Program-made: the position numbers and the translations under genes
Assembly (NCBI RefSeq): GCF_051014685.1
Contig: NC_135051.1
Span: forward strand, 10,249,557 to 10,313,556
DNA: 64,000 nucleotides
From: Ptiloglossa arizonensis
Taxonomy: Eukaryota; Arthropoda; Insecta; Hymenoptera; Colletidae
Direction: 5' to 3'
Shown: piece by piece, positions 1 through 12,862 of the stretch
Layout of the letters: the number at the start of each line of letters is the position of its first letter
How positions within the stretch are numbered: the first letter of the stretch is position 1
Notes under the pieces: model-generated
Told to the model about the DNA's origin: nothing
The model's database searches: none
What the model saw: the letters and a program-made list of their open reading frames with translations, nothing else

Positions 1-3000
1 CATGAATTTAGAAGATTTAACCTAAAATGGACTTTTTAGTGTATTACGCGTAAAATATCAGTTGGTCCTCGTTCTATCCTAGATGGTATTTTGATACTAG
101 GATTTGTTGTTGGCAATGAAGAATGCAATCTTTTTAAATGACACCATGAATTCTTGCTAAAAGTTTGCTTTCATTAGTAACAATAACTATAAGTTGTGTT
201 CAATTTATTGCATATTCAATGGATGAATTTTTATATTAAAAAATAATGAATAATGTTATGTATTTTGTTATAAAAATAATGTAATATTTAATATTTTGTG
301 TTAAATTAAATAAGTTGAACAATTATTTCAACAAGAAGTACACATTACTAACCTGTACGAAATACGTTTCAAGTGATTCATCGTGGTTTCCCGTTTAGGA
401 TCGTTTGTAAAAGAATGTCAATTATAAGTTATTTGGTAGTTAATTAAAACGCAATGAAATTAAAAGCCGAGTACACGATGCTGCCTCGTATAACTCCATG
501 TAAATACTTTGCGCGTGAGAATACACTACATCGAGTGAAATTCATGTATTGTTAAACGTATAATCAGCCTAAACGCTTTTGTCGTTTCTACTGGAACATC
601 TGTTCGGTTGCCTACCTGCAGGCTTTGTTTTTTTTTCCTACATATATACAGAGTAGGTTTTAGGAGAAATTAAGAACAAAATTGACATAGTGAACCGTAT
701 AATGGACAACTGAAAATTTCTATTTGCAGTTTCACAAATTTTTGTTTCGTTCAAATCGTAGCTATGCTTAATTTTGTGTATTGCGAAATAAAAACTTACA
801 TCCTTTAAATTTATAATATGGGTTACAACGTGTATGGCTAAATACACTTGTCGCTAGAAAATTACCAAATTGAAGATTAAAATTAATATACTAAACGAAA
901 CAAACTTAAATTTACAATTAGCAGGATATACGTATGATGATTACAATTTTAAGAAAACTCTTAAAAGAATATATTGATTCGATTGTTGATGCCTTCTTCA
1001 GATTAATTACAATCATATTTGGAATGAAAATAAATCATACTCGTGCATTCGTGTTACGTAGAATGACTAATCGAGCATTTTTGCGCATTAAATATTTTTA
1101 GGCAAATTGAAACAATTGAACACTTATATGAAAACTTATAAAATTCTGATGATAAAGGGAATGAAGAATTCATAATTTATGTCCGATTTGTTATTCATTT
1201 GCTACTAAACATCAATATCGATAAAGACAATTACAATTGAATAAATGTTTGACAATCGAACGGTAATTGAAATCGTAACTTGGATTTTTTCTCGTCCTGT
1301 TTTGGTCCTTTTAGTGATGACTCTTGGTGAACAATGTTTCCCTAATCATTACTGTATTATAAATTATTCCAACAATGGTATGTCGCGTTTAAATAAATAA
1401 ACATTTAATAATAATAAATTGACGTGTGAACAATTACGAGCCACAAAACACAACGGAAGAAAGCGATAATTCGTTGTCGGTTATAAAACCGAAGTCGCGT
1501 TAAGAGTGATGCACCATCTTGAGGGAAACATTTTCGACCCCTCATTAAATGGCTCAATGCGTCATTCTCGCCAGTTTTATAATCGAAGAATACTTTTGCA
1601 TCGTGAACTCGTAGGTATATAGAAGCACATGAATATGGCAGCTGCGCAGTCGTATCTACAAGATAAAGATTCATTTCTTTCAGCGCATTTATTGTTTAGC
1701 ATATGAATGGTACAGGAATATGCGTATACGTATATGCACGTGCGTGCGCACACCAAGTGTACCCTTTGGCATATTACAAAGAATTGAATAAAGTTTATAA
1801 GGAAGCCAAAACCAGTCCGCAAAGAGAAGTAGTTCTCTCTTGCCGTGAGAATGCGCGCGCGTGCACGAGCTCGTTCGCGCAACCTTCGGTGATGTAGTTG
1901 TGTGTGCACGTGCACGTAGGACGTGCCCACACACAGCGTGTACATAGGAAAGAAGCCAGGTGTTTTATTTCAAACCGTGGGACTCTTAAAGGGGGATGCT
2001 TGCACCACGTTGTACCACGCGTCTTCTACCTGAGGAATATGAATGAAAAACAGGATTCATGTTCCACCAGGAACGGCCCCATTACTTTTATTGTGTTTTC
2101 TTATTCGATCGAATGTAATGTAACCCCTTGCACGTCGTTCTTCTATGGCTCCTTTCAATAAATTTCGCTTTACTCATCTACTTTTCGAACGCGATAGAAA
2201 AGAATCGGACAATATTTAGATGGAACACTAAGCCACGATACGCGTACGCTTGTATTTCATTCGAAAGGTAAACGAAGATCAAACACCGAACGCCCGTGTG
2301 TATCGCTTCTTCGTATTTTCGACAATAGAAAAATCGAATCTAAAGCGCTGCGAAACTCGTGAAATTCGAACTCTATGAATAAGAAAAGAGAAAAATCTAC
2401 GTCTCGATCTTGTTGCTATAGTTTCATCAGCGACTGCAAGTATATCGACTTTATGTTCCACGAAAAGATATTCCAAGTTTCAATTTAAATTTAAGCAGTG
2501 TTACTTGCGACCGTTACACAGTGTTACTTGCGACCGTTACACAGTGTTACACATGTATGTATATATGTATTTATATACTTGTGTATTTCTTTGATTTCAG
2601 ATATTTTAATTATCATCGATCTGTCACGAGACACTTGATCAAGGATTAACCAGACGTATAACATGCATAAGAATGTGCTAACGCGGACGTGAACTATTCT
2701 TTTTATAAGATTTCCATTTCCAGAGATTATACTAACCGAGAAAATTAATTTTCATTTATACGAAATATTCGTATAACTAAATTACAAATTATTACAACGT
2801 TACTAGATTTTTTACAGGTGGTTACGTTCAAAATGCAATAAATTAAATTTTCTCCTTTATTTCGAAACCCATTCTTTTACAGATTATTTTCAATTCGCAC
2901 ATAGATATTGTTCATAAATCACGCAATATTAATAAAGTGAATATCGCGAAGAAAATATGTACTTAATTTCTTTCTTATTACTAACAATGCGTGCATTTGT

Positions 3001-4495
3001 TTACGTTAATATGCGCAGCGATGTTTCCAACGATTGAATACGCAGTAGATGATAGGTCGAATAGATTCAGCAGGCCGGGACGAGTGCAATTTGATTTTTA
3101 TCTAACACAAATAATGCCCACATCCCAACCTGCCGACATCCTCGATAATTTTTGCAAAAATGGTTCCGTAGCACCGCTGCCTGCCTTCTTTCGTTGACCT
3201 GTTTTTGATCATCGTCCGTTTCTTCTATTTTTGTCGACGAGATACAATGCATTCCGATAGGCCGGGACAAGTGCAATATTGAAGAATTATATCGTCACGA
3301 AACATTGTCACAAATCTCGGCCTACCTTCGATGCAAGTCTTTTCTCGATGGATTTCCTTCCCGCGTCGCGAGGGATTAAAAATTTTGTTCGAATACAACA
3401 ACAAAAAATCCGCTAATCGATCAACTAATAAATTGTTTAATTCAAAAGATCGAAAGATGTGGGCTTCATCGATTGGGATCTTTCGAAATTAATAAAAACT
3501 TGAGAAATTGTATTCTATCGTTTGTGTTAAACGAATTAAAAAAAAAGAACAGAGATTTTACAAAAATTCGGACGATTAATACAGACAAATGTTGATGGGT
3601 TAAACATTTGTTCACGTAATGTGCACGTCCACTAAAATTTGTTCTTTGCTATAAGTACGTACTTTCGTACGCGGTCTCTCTCTCTCGCTCTCTCTCTCTG
3701 ACTTGGTCCTTGGATGATCAGTTTCCGAATCAGAGTTCAATGCGCTTCAAATCACGAATTATAGCCCGAGGTTATCGTAAACCTTACGTAAACAACGATG
3801 TATATAATAGAACCCTAACGTTTCAGCTGATCGCATGAAAAATTCGATGAACTTACATATATAACTGAAAGTCCAATATCGTTATCTAATTAGGCTACGA
3901 TACGTCGTGTGCTAACGTTGTTTCGTACACGAGGTTCGAATCCATCATTGTTTCGTACACAAATTCTGCGAAATAATACTCTCCGACGCAATCCAAATTA
4001 CGCATCACGTAATTTTACGTTGAACACTGTTCGAACCACGAGATGCGTTAATGCCGTTAGAGAGAAAAACATCGAAATTTGCCACGATCTTCTCGAATAA
4101 TCCTCGTAAGTATGTCAGAAACTACAACGTAACGTAATTTTGTGATCGAATAACTATTATTTTTATCGGGTTACTTATCGTTTCTCGATTTCGATGTTTT
4201 TTTAACACAACGTTGATAAAGCGCACAGATTCTATGTTATCCTGTCGATTGAATCGGCACAAAATCGTCGAGCGTACACGCGGTTACACGTTTCAACGAA
4301 ACAAACACGTTACCGGTGTAGTACACCCTAACCCTCAAATTGAAGCGGCGATGTCTTTCGCCGGTTGCCAGTGTTTCTCGCGCCTCTCGACTCTCTTTTG
4401 TCTTCCTCTTTCTTTGTTTTATCTCGGTGTGTTTAATCGTTTAGTTTTGTTGCACCTAGTTGGAAAGTATCGTAGTAACAACATCGTAGGATACC
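1..4495. other. Gene-poor AT-rich region, nothing supportable
   Basis: Open frames here are short, overlap on both strands and lack splice partners, so I call no gene. It holds a CT-rich run near 3677-3698 and a small 23-bp tandem repeat near 2500. It could be intergenic, or an intron or untranslated exon of a gene outside the window; sequence alone does not decide. Confidence 0.5.
2496..2550. repeat. 23-bp tandem repeat, 2.4 copies
   Basis: Two exact copies of a 23-bp unit beginning CAGTGTTACTTGCG, at 2496-2518 and 2519-2541, are followed by a 9-bp partial third copy. Identity between copies is complete, suggesting recent slippage. Confidence 0.9.
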
Positions 4496-4630
4496 ATGCG
4501 ATCCAAATCTTCCTCGTCCACTGCACAACACTATCGACGCGATACTGTCACGACGTGTTCTACGAATGCGATGACGACGTTGAAGCGTGGTGATGACGAC
4601 GGAGATAGCGATTGCGATGGTAATGTCGAT

Positions 4631-5161
4631 GGTGAGGATGGTGGCGATGGTGGCGATGGTGGTGATGGTGACGAAGGTGACGAAGGTGACGAAGGTGACG
4701 AAGGTGACGAAGGTGACGAAGGTGACGAAGGTGACGAAGGTAACGAAGGTGACGAAGGTAACGAAGGTAACGAAGGTGACGAAGGTGACGAAGGTAACGA
4801 AGGTAACGAAGGTAACGATGGTAACGATGGTAACGATGGTGACGATGGTGACGATGGTGACGATGGTGACGATGGTGACGATGGTGACGATGGTGACGAT
4901 GGTGACGATGGTGACGATGGTGACGATGGTGGCGATGGTGGCGATGGTGACGATGGTGACGATGGTGACGATGGTGACGATGGTGACGTTGGTGACGTTG
5001 GTGACGTTGGTGACGTTGGTGACGTTGGTGACGTTGGTGACGTTGGTGACGTTGGTGACGTTGGTGACGTTGGTGACGTTGGTGACGTTGATGACGATGG
5101 TAACGATGGTGACGATGGTGACGATGGTGACGATGGTGACGATGGTGATGATAGTAACGAT
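4631..5161. repeat. 9-bp minisatellite, 59 units
   Basis: The array has period 9 with consensus GGTGACGAT and exactly 59 units. Variants sit in blocks: GGTGACGAA units first (about 4667-4815), then GGTGACGAT, then a run of GGTGACGTT (about 4982-5090), then GGTGACGAT again. A frame starting at ATG 4496 and stopping at 5179 reads through the array as Gly-X-Y-like triplets (GDE, GDD, GDV). Other frames on both strands are also open, because a 9-bp unit preserves any frame, so coding is unproven. A short GATGAAAA repeat follows at about 5165-5190. Confidence 0.95.
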
Positions 5162-5179
5162 GGAAAGATGAAAAGATGA

Positions 5180-8100
5180 AAAGATGAAAAACGAAATACG
5201 TGAATGGAAAAATTGTCGTTTTGTTCGAATCGTGGTTCTCGACGGTAAGGAGTATCGGGCGAGTCTACATAAAACCGTGAAAGACGCGACGACATCCCGC
5301 GCAGGGAGTTCTCGACAAACTGCTGCCCGTGACCAGGTGTCTCGACTTTTTATTCCTTTTGGGCCCCAAGTACATAAAAGCCCCCGGCTATATAGGTGCC
5401 CCTTAGGTCGGATGGTGGGGGCTTATTCTTATTTAACAGCAACGAAGCAGGAACACCAGCAACAACCAACTTTGAAGTCTCCCTCCTTTTTCTCGTTCAT
5501 CCTTTTTTTCGGTCCTTCTCTATTCTGTCTATCTTTCTCCGTCGACTTCTACCTCCGATTCTTCTAACTTCCTCCGCTTTTCATTCGTGCAGCCGTCCCT
5601 TTCTTACACTTTATGCTCTTTCTTCGTTTTTCTCCCTATGCCGCTGTGTGATGCAGATCTACTAGCAAAGCCCGCCAAAATTGTATCAGCTGTCCTGAAT
5701 TTTGCTCCGCCTGTCAAGTTTGTGACGTATAGCGCTCTTCTCGTTCTTCTGTCTCCTTGTCAAGTAAGTATTCCATGGGAGAAAAAAGGGTCAGTCGAAT
5801 TTTACAATAGCAAGGCTATTACAATCGATGCAGTGACACTTTCTGAACTCGTTTTTCAAATATTATTGCGAAATTTTCACGTTAGTCGTTGAAAACCTAC
5901 TATGACCCAATTTTTCGTTTCAACGAATGAATTCCTTGTTACATTTCGAGATTTGGTACATTAAGAACGATCGTCGAATCGTGACAACGTAAAATACTTA
6001 CGATACACCAATCGATAAAAATGTATCGATAGTTACGAATCGAGCAATATCTTTCCGAATTGCATCGTGCTTCATAGAACTGGGTCGTTTTTCTCGATTA
6101 TACGAAATTGTGATATATTGCGTAACCGTTAAGATCCATCTCGAGTAAATCATGATTCACGCAACGACTATGATGTAGGTATCCGCGATAAGTGTGAAAT
6201 TTTTCCAACCGTTCGACAAAGCAGTCGGTAGATTCATATGTGCGCATTTTCACCTGGCACAGCTGAACCTTAAGTTCAGCACGTGCTTCTGTCATCGTAC
6301 TGTAACTGATTCGCTGGATCGAACCATGTGTCGAGATGAAAACGGTGCGAAAATGAAAACAAGTGTATTAGAATATTACGTTCGTTCGAAAAACTTCGAT
6401 AATATACTCGCGACAAATCTTCTTTCGCGCGCAATAGGTATTTTTTCGAGAAATAACTTTCGCAAAGATTGTCAAACGTCGAATCAATTTGCGCATTGAG
6501 CAACACACAACAGTTTCGATTTATTCGAGCATTGTTTTTAACACTGTTTAAACTAAACGCGTTACGACTCGTTGAAAAAAGTGTTAGCTCGGGTGTTATT
6601 CTTTTCGTAAATGCTGACACACACACACACACACATATATATCCGGAGGAAGAAGGAAAATTGAAAACAGAGAGTGATTGAGAACCACTTGTAGGAGGAC
6701 AGCTGCGCTGTGAGCGCATCTGCTGTCGGTTGCGCGGGCACGCGCGCTTATATATCCTTATTTCTACGTACACGGGTCGAACGCATACGATACTCCAATA
6801 CAATCTCCTCTGTTCTCCTTATTTCCACCATGCTGTTCCATCCTTTTTTCGCTCGTCCTTTTCTTTTCCCTTTCCGTCTTTATTTTTGTCCGAACGTTCG
6901 CTCCCCCTCCCCTCTGCTTCACCGTCCGTTCGTCCATCCGTCCCTCCTCCCGGGTCCTCTCTCTCCCTATCCCTCGTTCGTTTCAGTTAGTTTCTTTTTT
7001 CTCACCCCTCGAACTGCGACATCGCAGCGTTCGAATCCCGTTTTCAACATACCTCCTAGCAAACGCGTCTTCCCGTTGTATTGGGGGTTGACGGACCGTC
7101 ATCTTCCCTTTAATACCGTCCAGAACGAGGATTTACAATCCGTGAGAGAGAGGGTCTACCCATGTTTATGGTATACACTATGGCTGTCTGGTTTCGAAAG
7201 CCCCGTGCACCTAGTTCATAATGCCTACAGGGCTTATAGGAACGGCAGGGCAGGGCAGGGCAGGGCTTTCTACGGTGCGCGTAGCGAAGTGTGCGATGCA
7301 GCTTGCCAGCCGGTACCGTGTACCGCGGCACCCGAAAATTTTCTTTGTCCTTATTGTCCGGAGCATTTTCACTGTACGAGTTTACGAGCCCGTGCTTCCT
7401 AGAAAATTATCGATTTTCTCCGCTGAGGGTTTTTCCATCTGCCTTCCCTGTTCCGTTCATTTCCTTTCTTCTTTCGCTCTTATTCATTCTTTCTTACGAA
7501 TACACTCCACTCGAGATTTTAAGTTCGGACTCTTTGTCTCTTTACATACCTGCTCTCATTGAAACGAACTGACTCAATCGCGATCGTCGCTTCACGTAAA
7601 ATTCTTCAGAAATGTATATTTTCGCATTTACTTTTCGAAAGTAACAGAATATCCATGGAAATTTCAGACCATTTTCTCTTCCAGCGACATTTGCTTTGTA
7701 CTCGATCGCGCGGTGTGGTTTAGTAAAAGTAATACATTGAAAATATTAACCGAGAAGAAATTCTTATGTTTTCAGTCTGTATGTACCGGTACAAATATTG
7801 GCGTATTAGTTCAAAATTAATCAAACTTATCAACTGTTCAATTGTGAAAGATTATAATTCTGTTTTTCCCCTTGCATTGTTTTTATCAGCTTTTCACGAG
7901 AAACAAAGTCTCGAAGTACATCGACAAATGCCAACAAATGGAATGGCATCAATGTGCTGCATGCCCTTTACACCGTAGGGCCCAGATGGCAAGCGTTGAA
8001 TCCCTTACTTAAATTTTAACCATGATATAATGCTGCTGGTTTTCGGCCCACCTGTTCTATGCGTAGATGAGAGATATTCCTAACATTCCTTAAAATTCTA

Positions 8101-9409
8101 TAAAGTATTTACTCTTACGATAAAGTAATGTGAAAGAAGTGTGCCGCTTTCCATGGAATTTCTATACTCGTCGTGGTTGTTTTCATTCCAAAAGTGTCTA
8201 TCTACATTTATTGATAACTAACTGTAACGCAAATTCAATCGTACGTTCTAATAACAGTAGAAATTTTTATTTCATGTATCTATTGTTATTAATTTATTCT
8301 TAATCGTATTCGCATGATAAGGATCAAAAAGCTGATGTCTGGTCTTTGTGATTTATTTCCACGGAACTTGGATTAGAAAAAACGCTATTGAAAGACTGCA
8401 CGTTAAAAAACGGTCGTCCCAGGCGACGTTACACTTTGGGACGGGTTTCAAAAGATCTTTGTTCCCGTCGAGGAAGTGGATCCGTGGTCGAATGCAAACG
8501 TGTTTGTATCCCGTGTATACGGATCTTTATTCGTGTGCAACCGGAAGTTAAACATACATAATGTTTCTGGGTGCGCCTGTTTGTGCTATTTTTCGCTTCA
8601 CTGACAAATAAAAACAATGTAATGATTAATCAAGATGCAATGCCTGTACATGTAAACACAACGTTTTACTACACCTTCATCAGAGTACATATATTCCATA
8701 TTTTCTTCAATTTACGATCTTGCACCTTCAATGTTCAGATTTAGATTAGTTCGAAGGGTTATAATCTGAAACTCATTAATGTGGATTGATTTTATATGCG
8801 AAGTAAAGCGTTTGTATCGTATCGCGGAGATCGATATATTAAATATCTATTTTATCGATAAAAAAAAAATTTGTATAGTGTCTTTGACGGGCAGAAGTCA
8901 CAAAGAAAATTCTCTCTCTTTTTTTTTTTATACTTTACGAATACTTTAGTTTAGAATATACGAAAGATAGAATCACTTACAATCTACTACGGATAATACA
9001 GCTAGCGTGAATCCGATTCATGTCGATAATGTTTACGCTAATGGTAAAACAGATTTCTTTCTTGTCAATTGTGAGGATAGTAGATAAGAAATTTCTAAAT
9101 TAGGTCACGAAATGTGTGTTTACGATGGAGGAAGTAGAAAGTATTCCCGTTAAATTGTATTTTACGTCTTCAAAGGAAACACCTTGTCTTACGAGAGTTA
9201 TGTCATGTGCAAAGAATTAAAGTGAAATTATTGAAGTATCAATTATACGTTACAATTACACTCAACACTTGAACAAATGTATAATTTAATTTAAAATTCG
9301 ATCAGTGATCGATGAAAATTATTTTAATTTTAAAAATTTGATACAGTTATTGTATAACTCGATACTCATATTAAATGCTTTTCTTTTTACAAAGCATACA
9401 AGTATTACT
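5180..9409. other. Non-coding stretch upstream of MFSD10
   Basis: This stretch is more GC- and CpG-rich between about 5.2 and 7.4 kb, with pyrimidine-rich tracts (5480-5640, 6780-7000), a CA microsatellite at about 6618-6635 and a GGCAG repeat near 7241-7265. No frame has coding character or a recognisable domain. It may contain a promoter or untranslated exon, but nothing specific can be pointed to. Confidence 0.4.
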
Positions 9410-11212
9410 ATGGCCAAAATAAAAGACAATACCGTTCAAGTAGTATTTATTTCTTTACTTCTGGATCTTTTAGCATTTACCGTGATATTACCATTATTAC
9501 CATCTTTATTAGATTATTATAAGGATATAGAACATAATGAAGGCTTATATTTTAAAATCTTACACTACATACAACATGCAAGAAAACTGTTCGATGCTCC
9601 TGATAAAGTCAGTACAGTGCTGTATGGAGGTTAGTCTTTCTTTTTCTTTTCTTTTTATATTAAATTTTAATTTATAAATACAAATATAGATAACTTATTT
9701 AATTTATAGGCTTCCTTGGTTCTATGTATTCCTTTCTACAATTTTTGGGTTCACCAATTGTAGGAGCATTATCCGATATTTATGGAAGAAAACCATTGAT
9801 GTTATTTTGTTTAACAGGAATTACATTGTCTTACTTATTATGGGCAGTTTCTTTTAATTTTACTATATTCGTACTAGCAAGATTCATTGGAGGTATTAGT
9901 AAAGGAAATATTAGTTTATCGATAGCAATTATCACAGATGTTACATCGCCAAAAACAAGAGGAAAAGCAATGGTATAACTCAAAGAAATTGTTGAAAGAA
10001 ATAATTCACAGATGAAATGTTTGTAAACAAGGATATAGATTAGAATTTTTAAAATTTTTAGGCACTTGTTGGTATTGCTTTTTCCATAGGTTTTGTTTTG
10101 GGTCCAATGATAGGAGCATTTTTTGCTTGGACTTCAACCAATAATAGGGAAGGGACTTGGTACATAATACCTGCTATATTTGCTCTTTCTCTAGCAGCAA
10201 GCGATTTATGTTTCATTATCTGCACTTTGAAAGAATCTTTACCATCAAATTGTAGAGCAAAGAATCTCAAGACTGGTATATCTGGAGCTATTGCTTATAT
10301 CAATCCTGTAGACTTATTCCAGTTTAATGGAGTATCTGGCTTAAATTTGCAAGGTAATTTTTTGTTTTTCAAATTGTTATATTATAAATTCTATAAACAT
10401 TAATGATCTTCGTTGATAATTTTATCATTGTTTTAGATGAAAAAAGTTTAAGAACACTAGGTTGTGCATATTTTATGTATTTATTCATTTATAGTGGTTT
10501 GGAATTTACATTAACATTCCTGACTCATTATCTATTTGAATTTACAAGTATGCAACAAGGATGGATGTTTTTAGGAATTGGGTTGGTTATGGCAATTTTG
10601 CAAGGAAGTTGGGTACGAACAATTCCACCTAATAAAACAAAGTCTGCGGCAGAATTGGTACATATTTTCAAAAATTAAGGCAAAGATTTATACATTCATT
10701 AACTTCCTTCCTGCTACATGGCATAAATATTTTAGGGCTTATGGTTAATAATTCCAGCATTTGTATGTATAGGGATAGCAAAAGACATAATAATATTGTC
10801 CATTGGAATACTCCTTTTTGCAACATGTAAGTATATTGTGATGTAAAGATACATTTTACAATCTAAATATTTACAAAAGTAAAAAGATGTTTTACATTTC
10901 TGGATGTATCATAGCTACCGCCATGGTTGTTACCTGTATGATGACACTCGTAACACGAATTGGACCTGAAAATCAAAAAGGAGTGATAACAGGCGTCTTT
11001 CGATCGCTTGGAGCATTAGCTCGGGCTTGTGGACCTATTATAGCTTCCTCTGGTAAGAACAAAGTATATAAATATTTAATAATCAGTACATTAAAAAATA
11101 ACTATTTATCATTGTAGCATTTTGGTGCATTGGCAGTAAGATAACATATCTTATAGGTGCTATATTTCTTGTATTTCCGCCCCTCATTCTTCAAAGTATA
11201 AAGTCACTTTAA
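9410..11212 (+). CDS. MFSD10: MFSD10-like major facilitator transporter
   Basis: Seven exons join in frame on GT-AG sites: 9410-9629, 9710-9972, 10062-10353, 10437-10657, 10736-10826, 10915-11052 and 11118-11212, giving 439 aa, close to the usual length of this family. The start MAKIKDN is the first ATG before a long hydrophobic N-terminal segment. The loop after the second membrane segment carries the MFS signature GALSDIYGRKP, and a matching LARFIGG motif follows. A conserved late stretch, TRIGPENQKGVITG, and SLGALARACGP are typical of the tetracycline-resistance-like MFSD10 (Drosophila rtet) branch. It is expected to be a multi-pass membrane transporter for organic ions; the substrate cannot be read from sequence. 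A polyadenylation signal AATAAA lies at 11224, 12 bases after the stop. Confidence 0.88.
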
Positions 11213-11223
11213 ACAAGAGAATT

Positions 11224-11229
11224 AATAAA
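11224..11229 (+). terminator. Poly(A) signal of the MFSD10-like gene
   Basis: A canonical AATAAA lies 12 bp downstream of the stop codon. No competing hexamer lies closer to the stop. Confidence 0.6.
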
Positions 11230-11939
11230 ATTCCACTTGAAAATGTTATATTTCTATAAATATTTACATGTTTAAACAGTATTTTTATAAATATAACGAT
11301 TGTAAGATTTTTTATAAGGTATTTTACAGATTGTTTAAAAAATAGTCTTCACATATTTATTATATTAAAGACAAAATAATATATTTTGAATTCTATAATA
11401 TAATTGTGTATTTTGAACCTTTACTATGAACCTTTAATATGAACCTTTTTGTTTTACCTCCCTTAATTCCTTGGTAAAACACTCCTGGTAATATGTATGT
11501 ATGTATGTATGTATGTAACTAAATTATACTTTCAATTGTAGCTGTAGCATTTATTCTTGCATAAAAAGTACATTCAAAGCAGTAAGAATACCTTGTATAA
11601 TATAAAGGAAATTCAAACATCTATTCAATTTAATCAGAATAAGGTTATTAAATTCATTATATTAGCGTTGATACATTGTTTTTTTATTCCGTGTTATTTG
11701 CCCGAAAAAAACCGAATACGATAATTATAATAAAGATTATCAGTTCGTCGATTATCAATTCTCTATAGTGTGTATAAAATACGATCGTTATATAATGATA
11801 ACATGGGTGTGGTTAATCATATCATACATCGAATGCAAATAGAGCTAAAATAAACACGATCAATTTCTACAAAAATGTTCATCATGTATGAATTAAAATG
11901 TATCGTTATAATTCCATACACTACGTTCTTGTAGAAAAT

Positions 11940-12267
11940 CACAAATTTGCGCAAGCGTGGTTAACGTTTGGTCACGTGATGTACCCTCTCTTCTTTGCAC
12001 CGCGCCATTTACGGTAAGAAATTCTCGGAATTTCTGGTCCGCGGCACTCCGTCGTGCACCGTCGTCGTCCGTGCTGATGGGAGTAACACAGAAGCGGGAA
12101 AGTTATTGATAATTCTGACATATATAATTATTGTACGGTAGACTAATTTTGATCGGTACAAAGGTCAGGTCTCAAGCAAATTGAGCCGAACATTAGGAAA
12201 GAGAAAGATAGGCAGCGGTATCCTACAGCACAGATCCTAGTTGCTTCCGTCTTCGGACTAGCAGCAG
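11940..12267 (+). promoter_or_regulatory. CpG-rich promoter and non-coding first exon of STAT
   Basis: A locally CpG-rich block (about 11945-12075, with repeated CGTCG) stands out from AT-rich surroundings. It is followed by a segment that ends in a good donor, GCAGCAG|GTGAGT, at 12267/12268. The STAT start codon lies in the next exon, which opens at 12836 after a TTTTAG acceptor, so this is inferred to be the 5' UTR exon. The transcription start is not defined. Confidence 0.5.
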
Positions 12268-12862
12268 GTGAGTTTAAGCAATTCTTTGAGCGAACATCTT
12301 TTCCTTTCGCCCCTCTCGCTTATCTATTTACGCGTTACTCCGATACGTCACGTTCTGTTATCTCTAATTTTTTATGTCGTATTTATTACGCCGAAGGTGT
12401 TCCAAGTGCCGAGTTATTCAGAACATTTGAATTTGCTGTAATCTTTTTAGTAACTTAAAATATTAGTCACTGTAGATAATTTCTAGTTTGTTTGAATTTC
12501 TCAAGCATCTATCCACATGCTTTCCATTCATTGTATAGAGCGTTTGTTCGATTTGTTGAACCCTACTGTATACGTTCCACAATTTTTTATACAAAAATAT
12601 AAGCAAAATTGTCCAAGATTTGATTCTTTATGTATTGAATATAAAAATAAAGGCCCCTAGTGCTTTGTTCATTTGTGGTTATATATGACTTTTTAATTGT
12701 ATGTTATCATAGTCATCACTGAAGATACTTATTCTTATGTGTATATTTTCTAAATTTGAGACAGAAACTGCAAAGACTTGATAATAGATGATGCACAATA
12801 ACAATATTTTTGAAAACGTGTAAAACTTGTTTTAGGGTAAAGGATTTACATTAAGTATCAAA

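Noticed and set aside
3880..3955. A T-loop-like GGTTCGAATCC at 3933-3943 suggested a tRNA.
   Set aside because: No acceptor-stem pairing, A box or anticodon arm fits upstream at the right spacing; a local repeat of TTGTTTCGTACAC explains the context.
4531..5295. A 254-codon Ser-Pro-rich frame on the minus strand.
   Set aside because: It is the reverse reading of the 9-bp minisatellite; any 9-bp unit without a stop stays open. No start context, splice sites or homology.
7015..7050. A second TTCGAATCCCG resembling a tRNA B box.
   Set aside because: No clover-leaf can be drawn around it, and neighbouring sequence is pyrimidine-rich spacer.
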